Positions 7,897 to 16,847 of a DNA stretch of 64,000 nt are shown here, piece by piece (position 1 is the stretch's first letter; each line of letters begins with the position of its first letter). A program made the position numbers and the translations under genes. This DNA is from Gloeobacter morelensis MG652769. Lineage in GTDB: Bacteria; Cyanobacteriota; Cyanobacteriia; Gloeobacterales; Gloeobacteraceae. The stretch is from assembly GCF_021018745.1 (NCBI RefSeq), contig NZ_CP063845.1:3534001-3598000 (forward strand). The letters are read 5' to 3'. The notes beneath the pieces are model-generated. The model saw nothing but the letters and a program-made list of their open reading frames with translations, ran no database searches and was not told where the DNA came from.

Positions 7897-9309
7897 TCAA
7901 CCGCCATGGGGACGGGTGTGGCGGTGGCGACGGGCGCTGGTGCGCTCCTCCAGCGTGTCCTCGGAGTAGACCTCGTAAAGGATGGCGAGTTTGTTCGGGT
8001 CGCGGCCTTTGCGCAAAATCCGCCCGAGCCGCTGGATGTACTCGCGCGCCGAGGCGGTGCCCGAAAGCAAAATCGCCACACTCGCCTCCGGCACGTCCAC
8101 CCCTTCGTTGAGCACCTGGGAAGCGACGACCGCCCGGTACTCGCCGGTGCGAAAGGCTGCGAGGATGGCGTGGCGCTCCTTGACCGGCGTCTGGTGGGTG
8201 ATGGCGGGGATCAGATAGTCCCGGGCGATGCGGTAGACCGTGGCGTTGTCGTAAGTGAATATCAGCGTCGGTTCCGGATAGTGGCGGACGAGCAGGTCCG
8301 CCATCACCCGCAGTTTGCTCTCGGTGCCCAGGGCGATGGCGCGCGCCTCGATGTGGGCCTTCATCGCCCGCCGCCCTTCGCTGCTGCGCGCGCTTGTCTG
8401 GACGAAGCGCTGCCAGCCATCGGCGCTACCCAGGGAGAGTTTTGCCTCGCGCAGGTAGGTGTTGCGCAGGGCGAGCAATGCGTCGTGGCGAGTTTGCTCC
8501 TCCGCTGACAGGCGAACTTTGAGACGCACCGTCCGGTGGGGGGCGAGGGCGGTGCCCGCCAGTTCTGCGGGGGTGCGCCGGTAGACCTCCGGCCCCACCA
8601 GGCCCACCAGTTCGCTATGGCGACCGTCGGCGCGCTCGGGGGTGGCCGTGAGCCCGAGCCTGAATGGGGCGAGGGCGTACTCGGCCACCTTGCGATAGAA
8701 GTCTCCGGGCAGGTGGTGGCATTCGTCGAAAACCAGGAGCCCGTAGCGCCCCCCCAGCGCTTCGCAGTGGATGGCGGCGCTGTCGTAGGTGGCGACCAGG
8801 ATCGGGCTGGTGTCGCGCGAACCGCCCCCGAGCAAACCCACCGGCGTATCCGGGAAGGCAGCCCGCAGATGGGCATACCACTGGTGCAGCAGATCCAGCG
8901 TCGGCACGGCAATCAGCGTACTGCGACCGGTCGCCTGCATCGCCAGTTGGGCCAGATAGGTCTTGCCGCTCGCGGTGGGCAGAACCACCACTCCCCGCTG
9001 ACCGGCGGCCTGCCAGGCGGCGAGGGCTTCTGTCTGGTGCGGGTAAGGCGCCATCTCGAAACCGGGGGTGAGTTCGACAGCCGCAAACGCCCCTGCCCGG
9101 TCCTCGAAGCGCGCCCCCTCCGCCTCCAACGCCTGCACCAGCGCCCGGTAATCACAAGCTGGGATGCGGAATTTTTCGACCCGGTCGTCCCAGGTGGCGT
9201 AGTCGATCCAGCCCTTGCCCCGGGGAGGTGGGTGCAAAATCAGCGTGCCGCGGTCGTATTCGAGCGTCGGGATGCGGGCCATCGGATACTGGCTGGGGAC
9301 TGGGACCAT
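7897..9309 (-). CDS. XPB-like superfamily 2 DNA helicase
   Basis: A 470-residue helicase. After an N-terminal damage-recognition-like region (1-90), the motor has PYPHQTEAL (Q-like), LPTASGKTYL (Walker A), VFDECHH (Walker B, DExH), LTATPERADGR (motif III plus a RED-like RAD), IFTYDN (motif IV), LNEGVDVPEAS (V) and QRLGRILRKG (VI). The RAD in place of RED and the compact length fit XPB/Rad25 proteins of archaea and bacteria, which unwind DNA at damage sites with the nuclease Bax1. The start is ATG 9309, preceded by an AGGA box; the frame extends to 9468 but would then overlap the divergent wall-hydrolase gene. The Bax1-like gene lies downstream on the same strand at 5263-6474. Confidence 0.88.
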   Translation of the reverse strand: MVPVPSQYPMARIPTLEYDRGTLILHPPPRGKGWIDYATWDDRVEKFRIPACDYRALVQALEAEGARFEDRAGAFAAVELTPGFEMAPYPHQTEALAAWQAAGQRGVVVLPTASGKTYLAQLAMQATGRSTLIAVPTLDLLHQWYAHLRAAFPDTPVGLLGGGSRDTSPILVATYDSAAIHCEALGGRYGLLVFDECHHLPGDFYRKVAEYALAPFRLGLTATPERADGRHSELVGLVGPEVYRRTPAELAGTALAPHRTVRLKVRLSAEEQTRHDALLALRNTYLREAKLSLGSADGWQRFVQTSARSSEGRRAMKAHIEARAIALGTESKLRVMADLLVRHYPEPTLIFTYDNATVYRIARDYLIPAITHQTPVKERHAILAAFRTGEYRAVVASQVLNEGVDVPEASVAILLSGTASAREYIQRLGRILRKGRDPNKLAILYEVYSEDTLEERTSARRHRHTRPHGG

Positions 9310-9433
9310 TGTGTCATCCTGATTGCGCTCTCCCGGTATATGGTTCGTCGGTGCTGCATTATCCGGCACAGAATCTGTCTTTGCAGTTGAGCGAAAATAA
9401 ATTCTCTTGCAACCCGAGCGAGAGGATGCCACC

Positions 9434-10585
9434 TTGGCTGTTCCCACCAACTTGAGTACCTTGTTCAAGGATCTTGCTTTACTCTATGCCCGCACCGATA
9501 TTCAGTATTCTCAACTCAAAGCAGTGACGCTCGCGCAGTGGATTTTGGAATCGGGTTGGGGGGAATCGGATCTGGCCAAAAACCATTACAATTTTGGTGG
9601 ACTCAAGTGGCGCAAGGAGATGACCGGCTTCGCCACCAGGATTCTTTACCAAGCGAACGATGGAGCAGATTATTATTGTCAGTTCGCCAGCCTGGAGCGC
9701 TTTATTCGGGGATACTGGCGATTTATCGATCGTTCTCCTTACACAGGTTGGGAGGAGCGCACCGACAGCGGCGAAGCATTTATTCGCTTTATCGGTCCGG
9801 TGTATTCCCCGTCCCCAGGCTACGTAGACCGGGTGCTGGCGCTGGTGGACGAAGCACAGATGCTCCTTGATACCGTTACCGAGCCGGTGATGGCGCCGCT
9901 GGAAAGTCCGTCGCTGCGGGGAACGGTAGTTCTCGATCCCGGACACGGCGGCACCCGTAAAGTCGGAGGGAGTTCCCCCAACAATGCCATCAGCGCAAGC
10001 GGCATCAAAGAAAAGACTATGACCCTGGAAATGGCGCTGCTCGTCCGCGATGCGCTGCAACAAACCGCCGCCCAGAACGGCTATGACATTCGTGTCATTC
10101 TAACCCGTACCGCCGATGTCAATGTCGGCATTGCCGAGCGGGCCAATACTGCAAGCATGGAGAGGGCGAATCTGTTCTTGGCGATTCATTTTAACGGATT
10201 CAACAAACAGACCAGCGGGGTAGAAACCTACATCCGTGCCCGCGCCAACGGCAACGTCAACTTCGAGCAAGACGAAGCGTTCGCCTGGCGCATCCAGGGG
10301 GCCGTGCTCGGGGCTTTGAGAACCTATGCCCCCGCCACGCGCGATCGTGGCGTCAAAGAAGATAGCGCCTCCGGGGGTGGGGTGCTGGGGGTGCTCGAAG
10401 ATCGCGCTTTGGGAAACGTGCCCCGGGACCATCCCTGCCGGGCCTGCCTGGTGGAAATCGAGTTTATCGACGTGCCCAGGGTAGATCGGTTGCTCAATAC
10501 CGGTCCGGATGCCCGCCAGGTGCGCAGGACTCTCGCCGGAGCAATTGCTGCTGCGATGGTCGAAGATTTGCTGGCGGACCGCTAG
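9434..10585 (+). CDS. Glucosaminidase plus N-acetylmuramoyl-L-alanine amidase fusion
   Basis: A 383-residue two-domain peptidoglycan hydrolase. Residues about 20-135 are a glucosaminidase domain (QWILESGWGESDLAKNHYN with the catalytic Glu, then NFGGLKW). From about 160 to the end is an Amidase_3 zinc amidase: LDPGHGG (zinc His), the Glu in GIKEKTMTLEMAL, FLAIHFNG (second His) and CLVEIEFID (catalytic Glu). It would cut both the glycan strand and the stem peptide. No signal peptide is visible, which is unusual for a wall enzyme and resembles an endolysin. TTG 9434 is chosen as start because AGAGGA lies eight bases upstream; the frame also opens at TTG 9407. Confidence 0.87.
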   Translation: MAVPTNLSTLFKDLALLYARTDIQYSQLKAVTLAQWILESGWGESDLAKNHYNFGGLKWRKEMTGFATRILYQANDGADYYCQFASLERFIRGYWRFIDRSPYTGWEERTDSGEAFIRFIGPVYSPSPGYVDRVLALVDEAQMLLDTVTEPVMAPLESPSLRGTVVLDPGHGGTRKVGGSSPNNAISASGIKEKTMTLEMALLVRDALQQTAAQNGYDIRVILTRTADVNVGIAERANTASMERANLFLAIHFNGFNKQTSGVETYIRARANGNVNFEQDEAFAWRIQGAVLGALRTYAPATRDRGVKEDSASGGGVLGVLEDRALGNVPRDHPCRACLVEIEFIDVPRVDRLLNTGPDARQVRRTLAGAIAAAMVEDLLADR

Positions 10586-10620
10586 ATTTGAAATCCCCTC
10601 ACCCACAAAGGACCCGCGCC

Positions 10621-11667
10621 ATGCGCCAGATTGCCCTGCAGTTCGACAGCAATCCCAAGGCGGTGCACGAAGACCTCTCCGCCATCTGCCAGACCCCGGA
10701 CGGCTGCCTTTGGGTGGCTTCCGACGAGACGCTCACCCTGGAGCGCCTCGCTCCCGTAGATGAGGGCGTCTACGGGGCTCACCGCCTATTTCAGCTTCAG
10801 GACCTGTTCGACATTTTTTCGGACCCGGAAGGGGAAATCGATATCGAAGGTCTTGACTATGCAGCCCCTTATCTCTGGGTGACCGGTTCCCACAGCATCA
10901 AGCGCAAAAGTGTCAAATCCAAACGCAGCGAAGCGGAGAACCTCGAACGCCTCGCCAGTTATACTGCCGAGATCAGCCGTTATTTTCTGGCCCGCGTTCC
11001 TCTGCACCAAAGCGGCCAATGTTTGGAGCCGACCCCAGAAGGAGCGGCCCATCTACCCCAGACCGACGTCGGCAATCTGCTTACCGAAGCTCTGAGGGGT
11101 GATCCGCACCTCGGACCGTTTCTGCTGGCTAATATTCCGGGCAAGGACAACGGTTTTGACATCGAAGGATTGGCCTTTAGAGAGAAGCGGCTGTTTCTCG
11201 GTTTGCGCGGCCCGGTGCTGTGCGGCTGGTCGCTGCTGTTGGAATGGGAGCCCTTCGAGGCGAGTCCCGGCCGCCTGGGTCTCAAACCGGTTGATCCAGA
11301 GGGCAAACCTTACCGTAAGCACTTTCTTGATCTGGCGGGGCTAGGGGTGCGGGATCTGTGTTTCGACGGCGACGACCTGCTCATCCTCGCCGGGCCGACC
11401 ATGGACCTCGACGGTACCATCCGCCTCTACCGGCTGACGGGCGGTCCAAGCGCCAAGCAAACGCTCATCGAACGCAAACCCGGCCAGCTTGAAGCGCTCT
11501 TCGAAATTCCCCACACCGAAGGAGCGGACCGCGCCGAAGGGATCACCCGGATCGGATCCCCGGAAGACGGTGAACTGTTGGTGGTTTACGACAGTCCTGA
11601 TCAAAAACGCAAACCGTCTGAGGGCGTCGTGCTCGCCGATGTTTTTTCGCTTGCGGCAAACGGCTAA
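10621..11667 (+). CDS. DUF3616 family protein
   Basis: A 348-residue protein matching the DUF3616 family, probably a beta-propeller-like fold of unknown function. Repeated phrases such as DIEGLDYAAPYLWVTGSHS, FDIEGLAFREKRLFLGLRGP and AEGITRI look like blades, with (D/E)G(L/I) at each blade start. ATG 10621 is used because AAAGGA lies upstream at the right distance. There is no signal peptide or membrane segment. Its stop overlaps the stop of the convergent PmbA-like gene by two bases (TAA and TAG sharing TA). Confidence 0.8.
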   Translation: MRQIALQFDSNPKAVHEDLSAICQTPDGCLWVASDETLTLERLAPVDEGVYGAHRLFQLQDLFDIFSDPEGEIDIEGLDYAAPYLWVTGSHSIKRKSVKSKRSEAENLERLASYTAEISRYFLARVPLHQSGQCLEPTPEGAAHLPQTDVGNLLTEALRGDPHLGPFLLANIPGKDNGFDIEGLAFREKRLFLGLRGPVLCGWSLLLEWEPFEASPGRLGLKPVDPEGKPYRKHFLDLAGLGVRDLCFDGDDLLILAGPTMDLDGTIRLYRLTGGPSAKQTLIERKPGQLEALFEIPHTEGADRAEGITRIGSPEDGELLVVYDSPDQKRKPSEGVVLADVFSLAANG

Positions 11668-12950
11668 TCGGCCCGGCCGGTGACGGCGAGCGATTCGACC
11701 AGCAGTGCCGCAGTGAGGGCGTTACCTTCCCACAGCCGTTCGCTGCCGAGGGCAGCGAGCCGGCCCAGGGCGTCGTAGGCATTGCCGGCCACCATCGTGT
11801 CCTTGATGCGCCCGACGATCTCGCCCCCTTTGACCCGAAAACCCAAGTCGATGTTGACAGAAAATTCCCCCGACAGACCGGCACCTTCTCCGAGTACCTG
11901 ATCGACCACGATGCCGTCGTCCATCCGGCTGAGCAGTTGGGCAAACGAATGATTTCCGGCGGCCACCACCAGGTTGAACAACCCCGGCTGAGGATAGCTG
12001 CCCAGGTCGGATCGCAGGCCGTTGCCCCCCAGGCGCAGCCCGAGGCGGCGGGCGATGCGCCGATCGGCATAAAACGTCTCAAGGCGACCCGCGCGTACAA
12101 ATTCGAGGGCAATAGCCGGGGTGCCCTCGTCGTCAAAAGGTGTAATGTAGGGGGCCAGTTGGGGATCTTGGCTCAAGGTGAGTAGCGGTGAGAGAACCGT
12201 CTCGCCCCGCTTCTGGCTCCAGGGTGAAGCTTCCTGCAATACCTGGCGGCCGTTGAGAGCGGCGCTCACCGCGCCCAACAGCACCGTGGCGGCCTTAGCC
12301 GTGAACAGTACCGGTACAGTCCCCGCTCGCGTAGGACAGTTCACCTCCGACCAGTCCAGCCGTTCGAGCACCGGGGTGGCGACCGCCTCCGGAGAGGGAT
12401 CCCCGAGCACAGTCTCCCCGTCGTACACCTGCAAAAAATCCTCGCCGCGCACCCACTCCACCCCCAAATAGCCGCTGCGGTGGTGGCTGGTATAGCGCAT
12501 ATCGAGGCCAAGGGAGTTCAGCAGGCGGACGGTGCCCACCTCCTCGCTGTAGGTGCAGCCGCAGATCACCTCCGCGTAGCGCTCGCGCACCAGGGCGATC
12601 GTCTGTTCTCCCCAGGCGATGAGTTGCTCGATGGGGGTCGGACTGTAGGGAGGGCTTTCGATGTTCAGAGATTCGCTGGCCAGTTCCGGCTCCTCCAGCT
12701 GACCAAATTGGGCGAGGGCGATCGCTTTTTCCACCAGCAGTTCGTCATCGACCGGACCGCGGGCCACCGCCAGACCCGGTCTGCCGTTGCGCCAGAGGCG
12801 CAGGGCCACCCCTTCCTCGTCGCCGGTCTCCACCTGCTTGAGGCGGTTGGCCTCGAAGTTGGCCGAGCGGCCGAGCCCCTCCGAGACATAAACCTCGGCA
12901 GCCTCGGCACCGTTTTTTCTGGCCAGTTCGAGCAGTCGCTGCGGGTCCAT
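11664..12950 (-). CDS. pmbA: TldE/PmbA family protein
   Basis: A 428-residue protein of the TldD/PmbA family. In enterobacteria TldE (PmbA) is the partner of the TldD protease, and the complex degrades unfolded peptides and helps mature microcins. Family features are the N-terminal AAEVYVSEGLGRSANFEANRLKQVE, the central FTAKAATVLLGAVSAALNGRQV, and the late FDDEGTPA followed by the C-terminal beta-sheet domain. The HExxxH motif of TldD is absent, supporting the TldE type. No tldD is seen in this window. Confidence 0.85.
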   Translation of the reverse strand: MDPQRLLELARKNGAEAAEVYVSEGLGRSANFEANRLKQVETGDEEGVALRLWRNGRPGLAVARGPVDDELLVEKAIALAQFGQLEEPELASESLNIESPPYSPTPIEQLIAWGEQTIALVRERYAEVICGCTYSEEVGTVRLLNSLGLDMRYTSHHRSGYLGVEWVRGEDFLQVYDGETVLGDPSPEAVATPVLERLDWSEVNCPTRAGTVPVLFTAKAATVLLGAVSAALNGRQVLQEASPWSQKRGETVLSPLLTLSQDPQLAPYITPFDDEGTPAIALEFVRAGRLETFYADRRIARRLGLRLGGNGLRSDLGSYPQPGLFNLVVAAGNHSFAQLLSRMDDGIVVDQVLGEGAGLSGEFSVNIDLGFRVKGGEIVGRIKDTMVAGNAYDALGRLAALGSERLWEGNALTAALLVESLAVTGRAD

Positions 12951-12986
12951 CGCTGGGGGCTTCCTGGGTCAAAGGACTGATCAATT

Positions 12987-13436
12987 GTGCACCCAGAGTG
13001 CGTTAGACTGCCGATTGGCCGTTTGCCCCACCTGAACGTGAACTATCCCGCCATTGCCTTTCGCCTGTTGGTTGCCGCCGCCTGGTCGGACGGCGAATTG
13101 CATCCGGCGGAGGCTTTGATCCTTGCCCAGTACCTGCAACGGCTGGATTTGGGTGTCGAGGAAAAGCGCAAGCTGCTGGAGTATTTGCAGATCCGCCCGG
13201 CCGCCGATACCAGCCGGGTATGGCTTGAGGAAGTCCAGGCCGCCCAGGCGCAGCCGGCTTTGCGCCGAGAATTGACCGCTGCCCTCAAGCTTGTGGTAGC
13301 GGCGGACGGCCGGGTGGTTCCCGAGGAGACGCAATTGATAGACGATCTGCGCCACGCCCTCGAAGCAAGTGACTCGCCGTCGCTGCTTGGTCGCTTCAAG
13401 CGCTGGCTGGGGCGCCTTACCGGTCAGGCCAGCTGA
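12987..13436 (+). CDS. TerB-like helical protein
   Basis: A protein of up to 149 residues resembling the TerB family (tellurite resistance and related stress proteins). The repeated pattern is FRLLVAAAWSDGELHPAEALIL and LKLVVAADGRVVPEETQLI: two antiparallel-helix units, each with an acidic DG(E/R) metal-binding turn. The start is unsure: GTG 12987, TTG 13023 or GTG 13038 are all possible, and homology begins near NYPAIAF. The last 13 bases overlap the 3' end of the convergent glycosyltransferase gene. Confidence 0.75.
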   Translation: MHPECVRLPIGRLPHLNVNYPAIAFRLLVAAAWSDGELHPAEALILAQYLQRLDLGVEEKRKLLEYLQIRPAADTSRVWLEEVQAAQAQPALRRELTAALKLVVAADGRVVPEETQLIDDLRHALEASDSPSLLGRFKRWLGRLTGQAS

Positions 13437-14752
13437 GTGAAGCTTTGTTGGGAATCCGACAAAACTGGCCGGCCAGTCTGGGCCAGCTGTTCCAGCAACG
13501 CAACCGCCCGTGCAGGAGCATCGTAACGTTCCATTTCGGTCTGAAAGCGCCTGGCCCTGTTTTTGTAAGTGGAGTTTGTGATCAGCTGTTTTATGGCGCT
13601 TGCGATCCGTTCGGGTTTTGGTGATTTGGTCCTCAAATCGATCCCTACCCCGGCCCAGGCCACCCGCGCAGCCACCTCCGGTTTGTCCTCGCTCCTGCCT
13701 GCCACCACCAGGGGAATGCCGTGGGCAAGGGCCATCTGCACGCCGTTGTATCCGCCATTGGTCACCATGACATCGATATGGGGCAACAGGTGGTAGTGGG
13801 GAATAAATCGTTCCACCCGGGCATTGTCGGGCAAGGGTGCAAGACCAATGTCTTCGACAGGTCTGCCCCCCGTCGTGGCTACGACCAGCACGTCTTCTTT
13901 CTGCAAGGCGCGCAGCGTTGGCACAATCAGATCCGAGGGTTCGGTGGTGACGGTGCCTTGGGTGACGTGCACGACCGGTCGATCTTTGTGCAACTCCTCC
14001 CACCAGGAGGGCGGAGTGAATTGGGCGGGCGGAGCAGGCAGCAGCGGTCCGACGAAATGCACCTGGGCGGGCAGGTCGCCTCGGGGATACTCAAATGCAG
14101 GGACGGTTCCTTGCAAATACAAAAATGGGGAAGTGACATCGAAGAATGCCTGGGAAACCGAGCGCAGACCGAGGCGATTCCGCACGGCATTCGTATGCGC
14201 CTGCACGTCCCGCAACAGCACCGACTGAAATAACCAGTGCAACCCCCGGTTGCACAGTTGGCCCAGGGGCGAAGCGTTCGGCCGCAAGCCGAGCCCGAAG
14301 GGGGCCGTATCGCGGCTACGGGTGGGAAGCACGGTGCTTCCATATTCGGCCCAGGGCGGACCACCCAACTCATGAACCCAGGCTGCCCCCAAAAAGAAGC
14401 TGTCGACCAGGAGTACATCGGCCGGAAATTCGCCAAGCAAAACCTGCAAGTCCTGCACCTGTCCGAGGGCAGTGTCGATAAAAAAGTGCTTCAAGTCGAA
14501 TTTCAGTTGGTCTAAGCCCTGTAGGGCATTGCGTTGAACGATCCAGGCTTCGGGGACGTTGCCTAGATCCGAATAGTCCAGACTGTTTGCGATTGGAGCA
14601 AAGCGGGCACCGGTCGCTTCGACGGTCGGTTGAAAGACCTTTCCGGTGTACCACCACACCTCATGGCCGTGCTCGACGAGTTTGCGGGCGATGGGAGCGG
14701 CGGGACCGACGTGTCCAATAACAGGCACCGTGCCGATCAAAAATCTAGCCAT
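13424..14752 (-). CDS. GT1-family glycosyltransferase (macrolide/UDP-glucuronosyltransferase type)
   Basis: A 442-residue GT-B fold glycosyltransferase. The N-terminal domain begins IGTVPVIGHVGPAAPIARKL, the small-molecule acceptor side. The C-terminal donor site has VVHVTQGTV, RFIPHYHLLPHIDVMVTNGG and GVQMALAHGIPLVV. This is the MGT/UGT class that adds a sugar to lipophilic acceptors such as polyketides, carotenoids or sterols. The acceptor cannot be predicted here. It ends 13 bases inside the TerB-like gene. No biosynthetic cluster surrounds it. Confidence 0.87.
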   Translation of the reverse strand: MARFLIGTVPVIGHVGPAAPIARKLVEHGHEVWWYTGKVFQPTVEATGARFAPIANSLDYSDLGNVPEAWIVQRNALQGLDQLKFDLKHFFIDTALGQVQDLQVLLGEFPADVLLVDSFFLGAAWVHELGGPPWAEYGSTVLPTRSRDTAPFGLGLRPNASPLGQLCNRGLHWLFQSVLLRDVQAHTNAVRNRLGLRSVSQAFFDVTSPFLYLQGTVPAFEYPRGDLPAQVHFVGPLLPAPPAQFTPPSWWEELHKDRPVVHVTQGTVTTEPSDLIVPTLRALQKEDVLVVATTGGRPVEDIGLAPLPDNARVERFIPHYHLLPHIDVMVTNGGYNGVQMALAHGIPLVVAGRSEDKPEVAARVAWAGVGIDLRTKSPKPERIASAIKQLITNSTYKNRARRFQTEMERYDAPARAVALLEQLAQTGRPVLSDSQQSFTQLA

Positions 14753-14868
14753 GGTCTTTGCTTGGAAGTGTTGCCTTTATAAATACGCTCCGAATTCTCC
14801 TTCGGGAGCACCTACATCCTGCAACACCGGCGGCGGGCAGGCAACGACCGGTGTGGCCCGCCCAAACT

Positions 14869-15954
14869 TCAGGTGCCGCTTTTGACCTCGGTCCAGGTGC
14901 GATCCCACAGCGGCGTGTTCTCGGCTTTGTCCTCCACCGGCTGGGCCGCTTTGAGAAAGGCGGGGCCGGGGTTGGTGGCGGGGGAGGCCATGTAGGTGGA
15001 GTAGAGTTTGGGATCTGCTTTTTTGAGCAGTTCGAGGGCCGCCCGGTTGGGGTTGGAGTACGGAAAAGCCTGGGTAATCAAAATACCCGCCTCCGGGCTC
15101 ATCGTGTAGTCGATAAAAGCAAGGGCGGCGTCTTTGTGGGGAGCGCCTTTGGGGACAGCCCAGTTGTCGTGCCAGATGCCACAGCCTTCGGCAGGACAGA
15201 AGTAGCGAATGGCCGGGTTCTCGCGCTGGGCGAGGGCCGCCTCGCCGTTCCAGACCTGCCCGAGCCAGACTTCGCCGGAGAGCAGGGCCGTCTTCGGGCT
15301 GTCGCTGTCGAAGAGCTTGATATTTGGACGTAGTTGGGTGAGTTTGGCTCGGGCTTTTGCCAGTTGGACAGGGTCTTTGGTGTTCTTGTCGAAGCCGAGA
15401 GTCTGAAGCGCCATGCCCAAGACTTCAAATTCGTCATCGAGCAGCACCACCCGCCCCTTGAAGGCGGGATCCCACAGGTCTTCCCAGTGGGTAATCGGCC
15501 GTTTCACCTTGGCCGTATCGACCGCCAGGCCGACGGTGCCCCACTGGTAGGGCACGGTGTGGCGGTTGCCCGGATCGTAGGGCGGGTTTTTCAAAGTTGC
15601 TTCGATATTGGTGAAGTTGGGCAGTTTCGCCAGTTCGAGCGGTTCGAGCCGGTTTTGCTTTTTGAGAATATCGACGGTGTAGTCGCTGGCAATAATCACG
15701 TCATAGCCGGAACTACCAGCTTGCAATTTGGCGAGCAGCTCCTCGTTGGAAGAAAACGTGTCGTAGTTGACCCGGATCCCCGTCTTCTCGGTGAACTGGT
15801 CGAGCATCTTCTGCGGAATATATTCCGACCAGGCGTAAAGATTCAGTCCCTTTGCACTGTCCCCGAAACCTGCCGGTGCACCACAGGCCACCAACAAAAG
15901 TGCCGCCAGGACAACGACAAACAGAGACAAAACCGACAGAGACGTCCGTTGCAT
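14869..15954 (-). CDS. PotD/PotF-type polyamine ABC transporter substrate-binding lipoprotein
   Basis: A 361-residue binding protein with a lipoprotein signal: a hydrophobic stretch then LLVACGAP (lipobox V-A-C). The mature part starts LNLYAWSEYIPQKMLDQF, the standard opening of spermidine/putrescine-binding proteins, followed by GYDVIIASDYTVDIL and PYQWGTVGLAVDTAKV. It should sit at the outer face of the inner membrane and deliver polyamine to an ABC permease. No PotA, PotB or PotC gene is present in the window, so the permease must be elsewhere. Start ATG 15954; a TTG five codons upstream is less likely. Confidence 0.87.
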   Translation of the reverse strand: MQRTSLSVLSLFVVVLAALLLVACGAPAGFGDSAKGLNLYAWSEYIPQKMLDQFTEKTGIRVNYDTFSSNEELLAKLQAGSSGYDVIIASDYTVDILKKQNRLEPLELAKLPNFTNIEATLKNPPYDPGNRHTVPYQWGTVGLAVDTAKVKRPITHWEDLWDPAFKGRVVLLDDEFEVLGMALQTLGFDKNTKDPVQLAKARAKLTQLRPNIKLFDSDSPKTALLSGEVWLGQVWNGEAALAQRENPAIRYFCPAEGCGIWHDNWAVPKGAPHKDAALAFIDYTMSPEAGILITQAFPYSNPNRAALELLKKADPKLYSTYMASPATNPGPAFLKAAQPVEDKAENTPLWDRTWTEVKSGT

Positions 15955-16102
15955 GGCTTGGAGAGGCAAGTACGGCTGACCCGAGAATAGGACAAATTCG
16001 CTTCCTTGCCCACGGGTTCAACAGAGAACTGCCAGGGTGGCTTTACTAAAACGAGTCAGATAGAACCCCTACGATGGAGACAAAGCGCAGGAGAACCTGC
16101 AG

Positions 16103-16843
16103 ATGATCTCTGAGCCCACTACCCCGCTACCGGATCACACCCAACTGCCGGAGTCGGACGGCACCTTTGTGAAAAACTTTCAAGAGCATCCCCAGAGCCT
16201 GCTTTTGACCGATTCTATTGAGCCTCGCCTACAGGCGCTGCACCCGGACAGCCAGTTTTGTATCGGTCAGGACTGTGGCATCTACTGGCGACTGCCGGAC
16301 CCACCCGAGCCGCCCGAGCGCGGAGCCGAATCCCCTGACTGGTTCTATGTGCCGGATGTGCCTCCGACGCTCGATGGCCGGATTCGTCGATCCTACGTGC
16401 TGTGGAAAGAGTTCATTCCGCCGCTGGTGGTGCTGGAATTCGTGAGCGGTGACGGCAGCGAGGAAAGGGACAGAACACGCGGAAGGGGCAAATTTTGGAT
16501 CTACGAGCGGGCGATCCGTCCGGCGTATTACGGCATCTACGAGGTGCAAAAGGCAAGTGTCGAAGTTTTTGAACTGGTAGCCGGGCGCTACCGCCGGTTG
16601 CCCCCCAACGACCGCGGACATTACCCCATTTCTCCACTTGGGGTGGAACTGGGAATCTGGCAGGGCCGCTATATGGATATGGACTTGCCCTGGCTGCGCT
16701 GGTGGGACGAGAATGGCAATCTGCTTTTGACCGGCTGGGAGCAGGCCGAGTGGGAGCGGCGGCGGGCAGGACAGGCCGAACGGCGCGCCGATGTCCTTGC
16801 CGCGCGCTTGCGAGAAATGGGAGTCGAGCCAGATAGCCTGTAG
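16103..16843 (+). CDS. Uma2-family protein with C-terminal coiled coil, copy C
   Basis: A 246-residue Uma2-family protein of the longer subfamily. The nuclease-like core shows QDCGIYWRLPDP, WFYVPDVPP (active-site Asp), PPLVVLEFVSGDGSEERD (Glu and following residues) and GKFWIYERA. Then comes the tail typical of cyanobacterial members: EQAEWERRRAGQAERRA forming a short coiled coil and ending REMGVEPDSL. An AGGAG box precedes ATG 16103. It converges with cruG, with four bases between stops. It is only distantly related to copies A and B. Confidence 0.85.
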   Translation: MISEPTTPLPDHTQLPESDGTFVKNFQEHPQSLLLTDSIEPRLQALHPDSQFCIGQDCGIYWRLPDPPEPPERGAESPDWFYVPDVPPTLDGRIRRSYVLWKEFIPPLVVLEFVSGDGSEERDRTRGRGKFWIYERAIRPAYYGIYEVQKASVEVFELVAGRYRRLPPNDRGHYPISPLGVELGIWQGRYMDMDLPWLRWWDENGNLLLTGWEQAEWERRRAGQAERRADVLAARLREMGVEPDSL

Positions 16844-16847
16844 AAGC

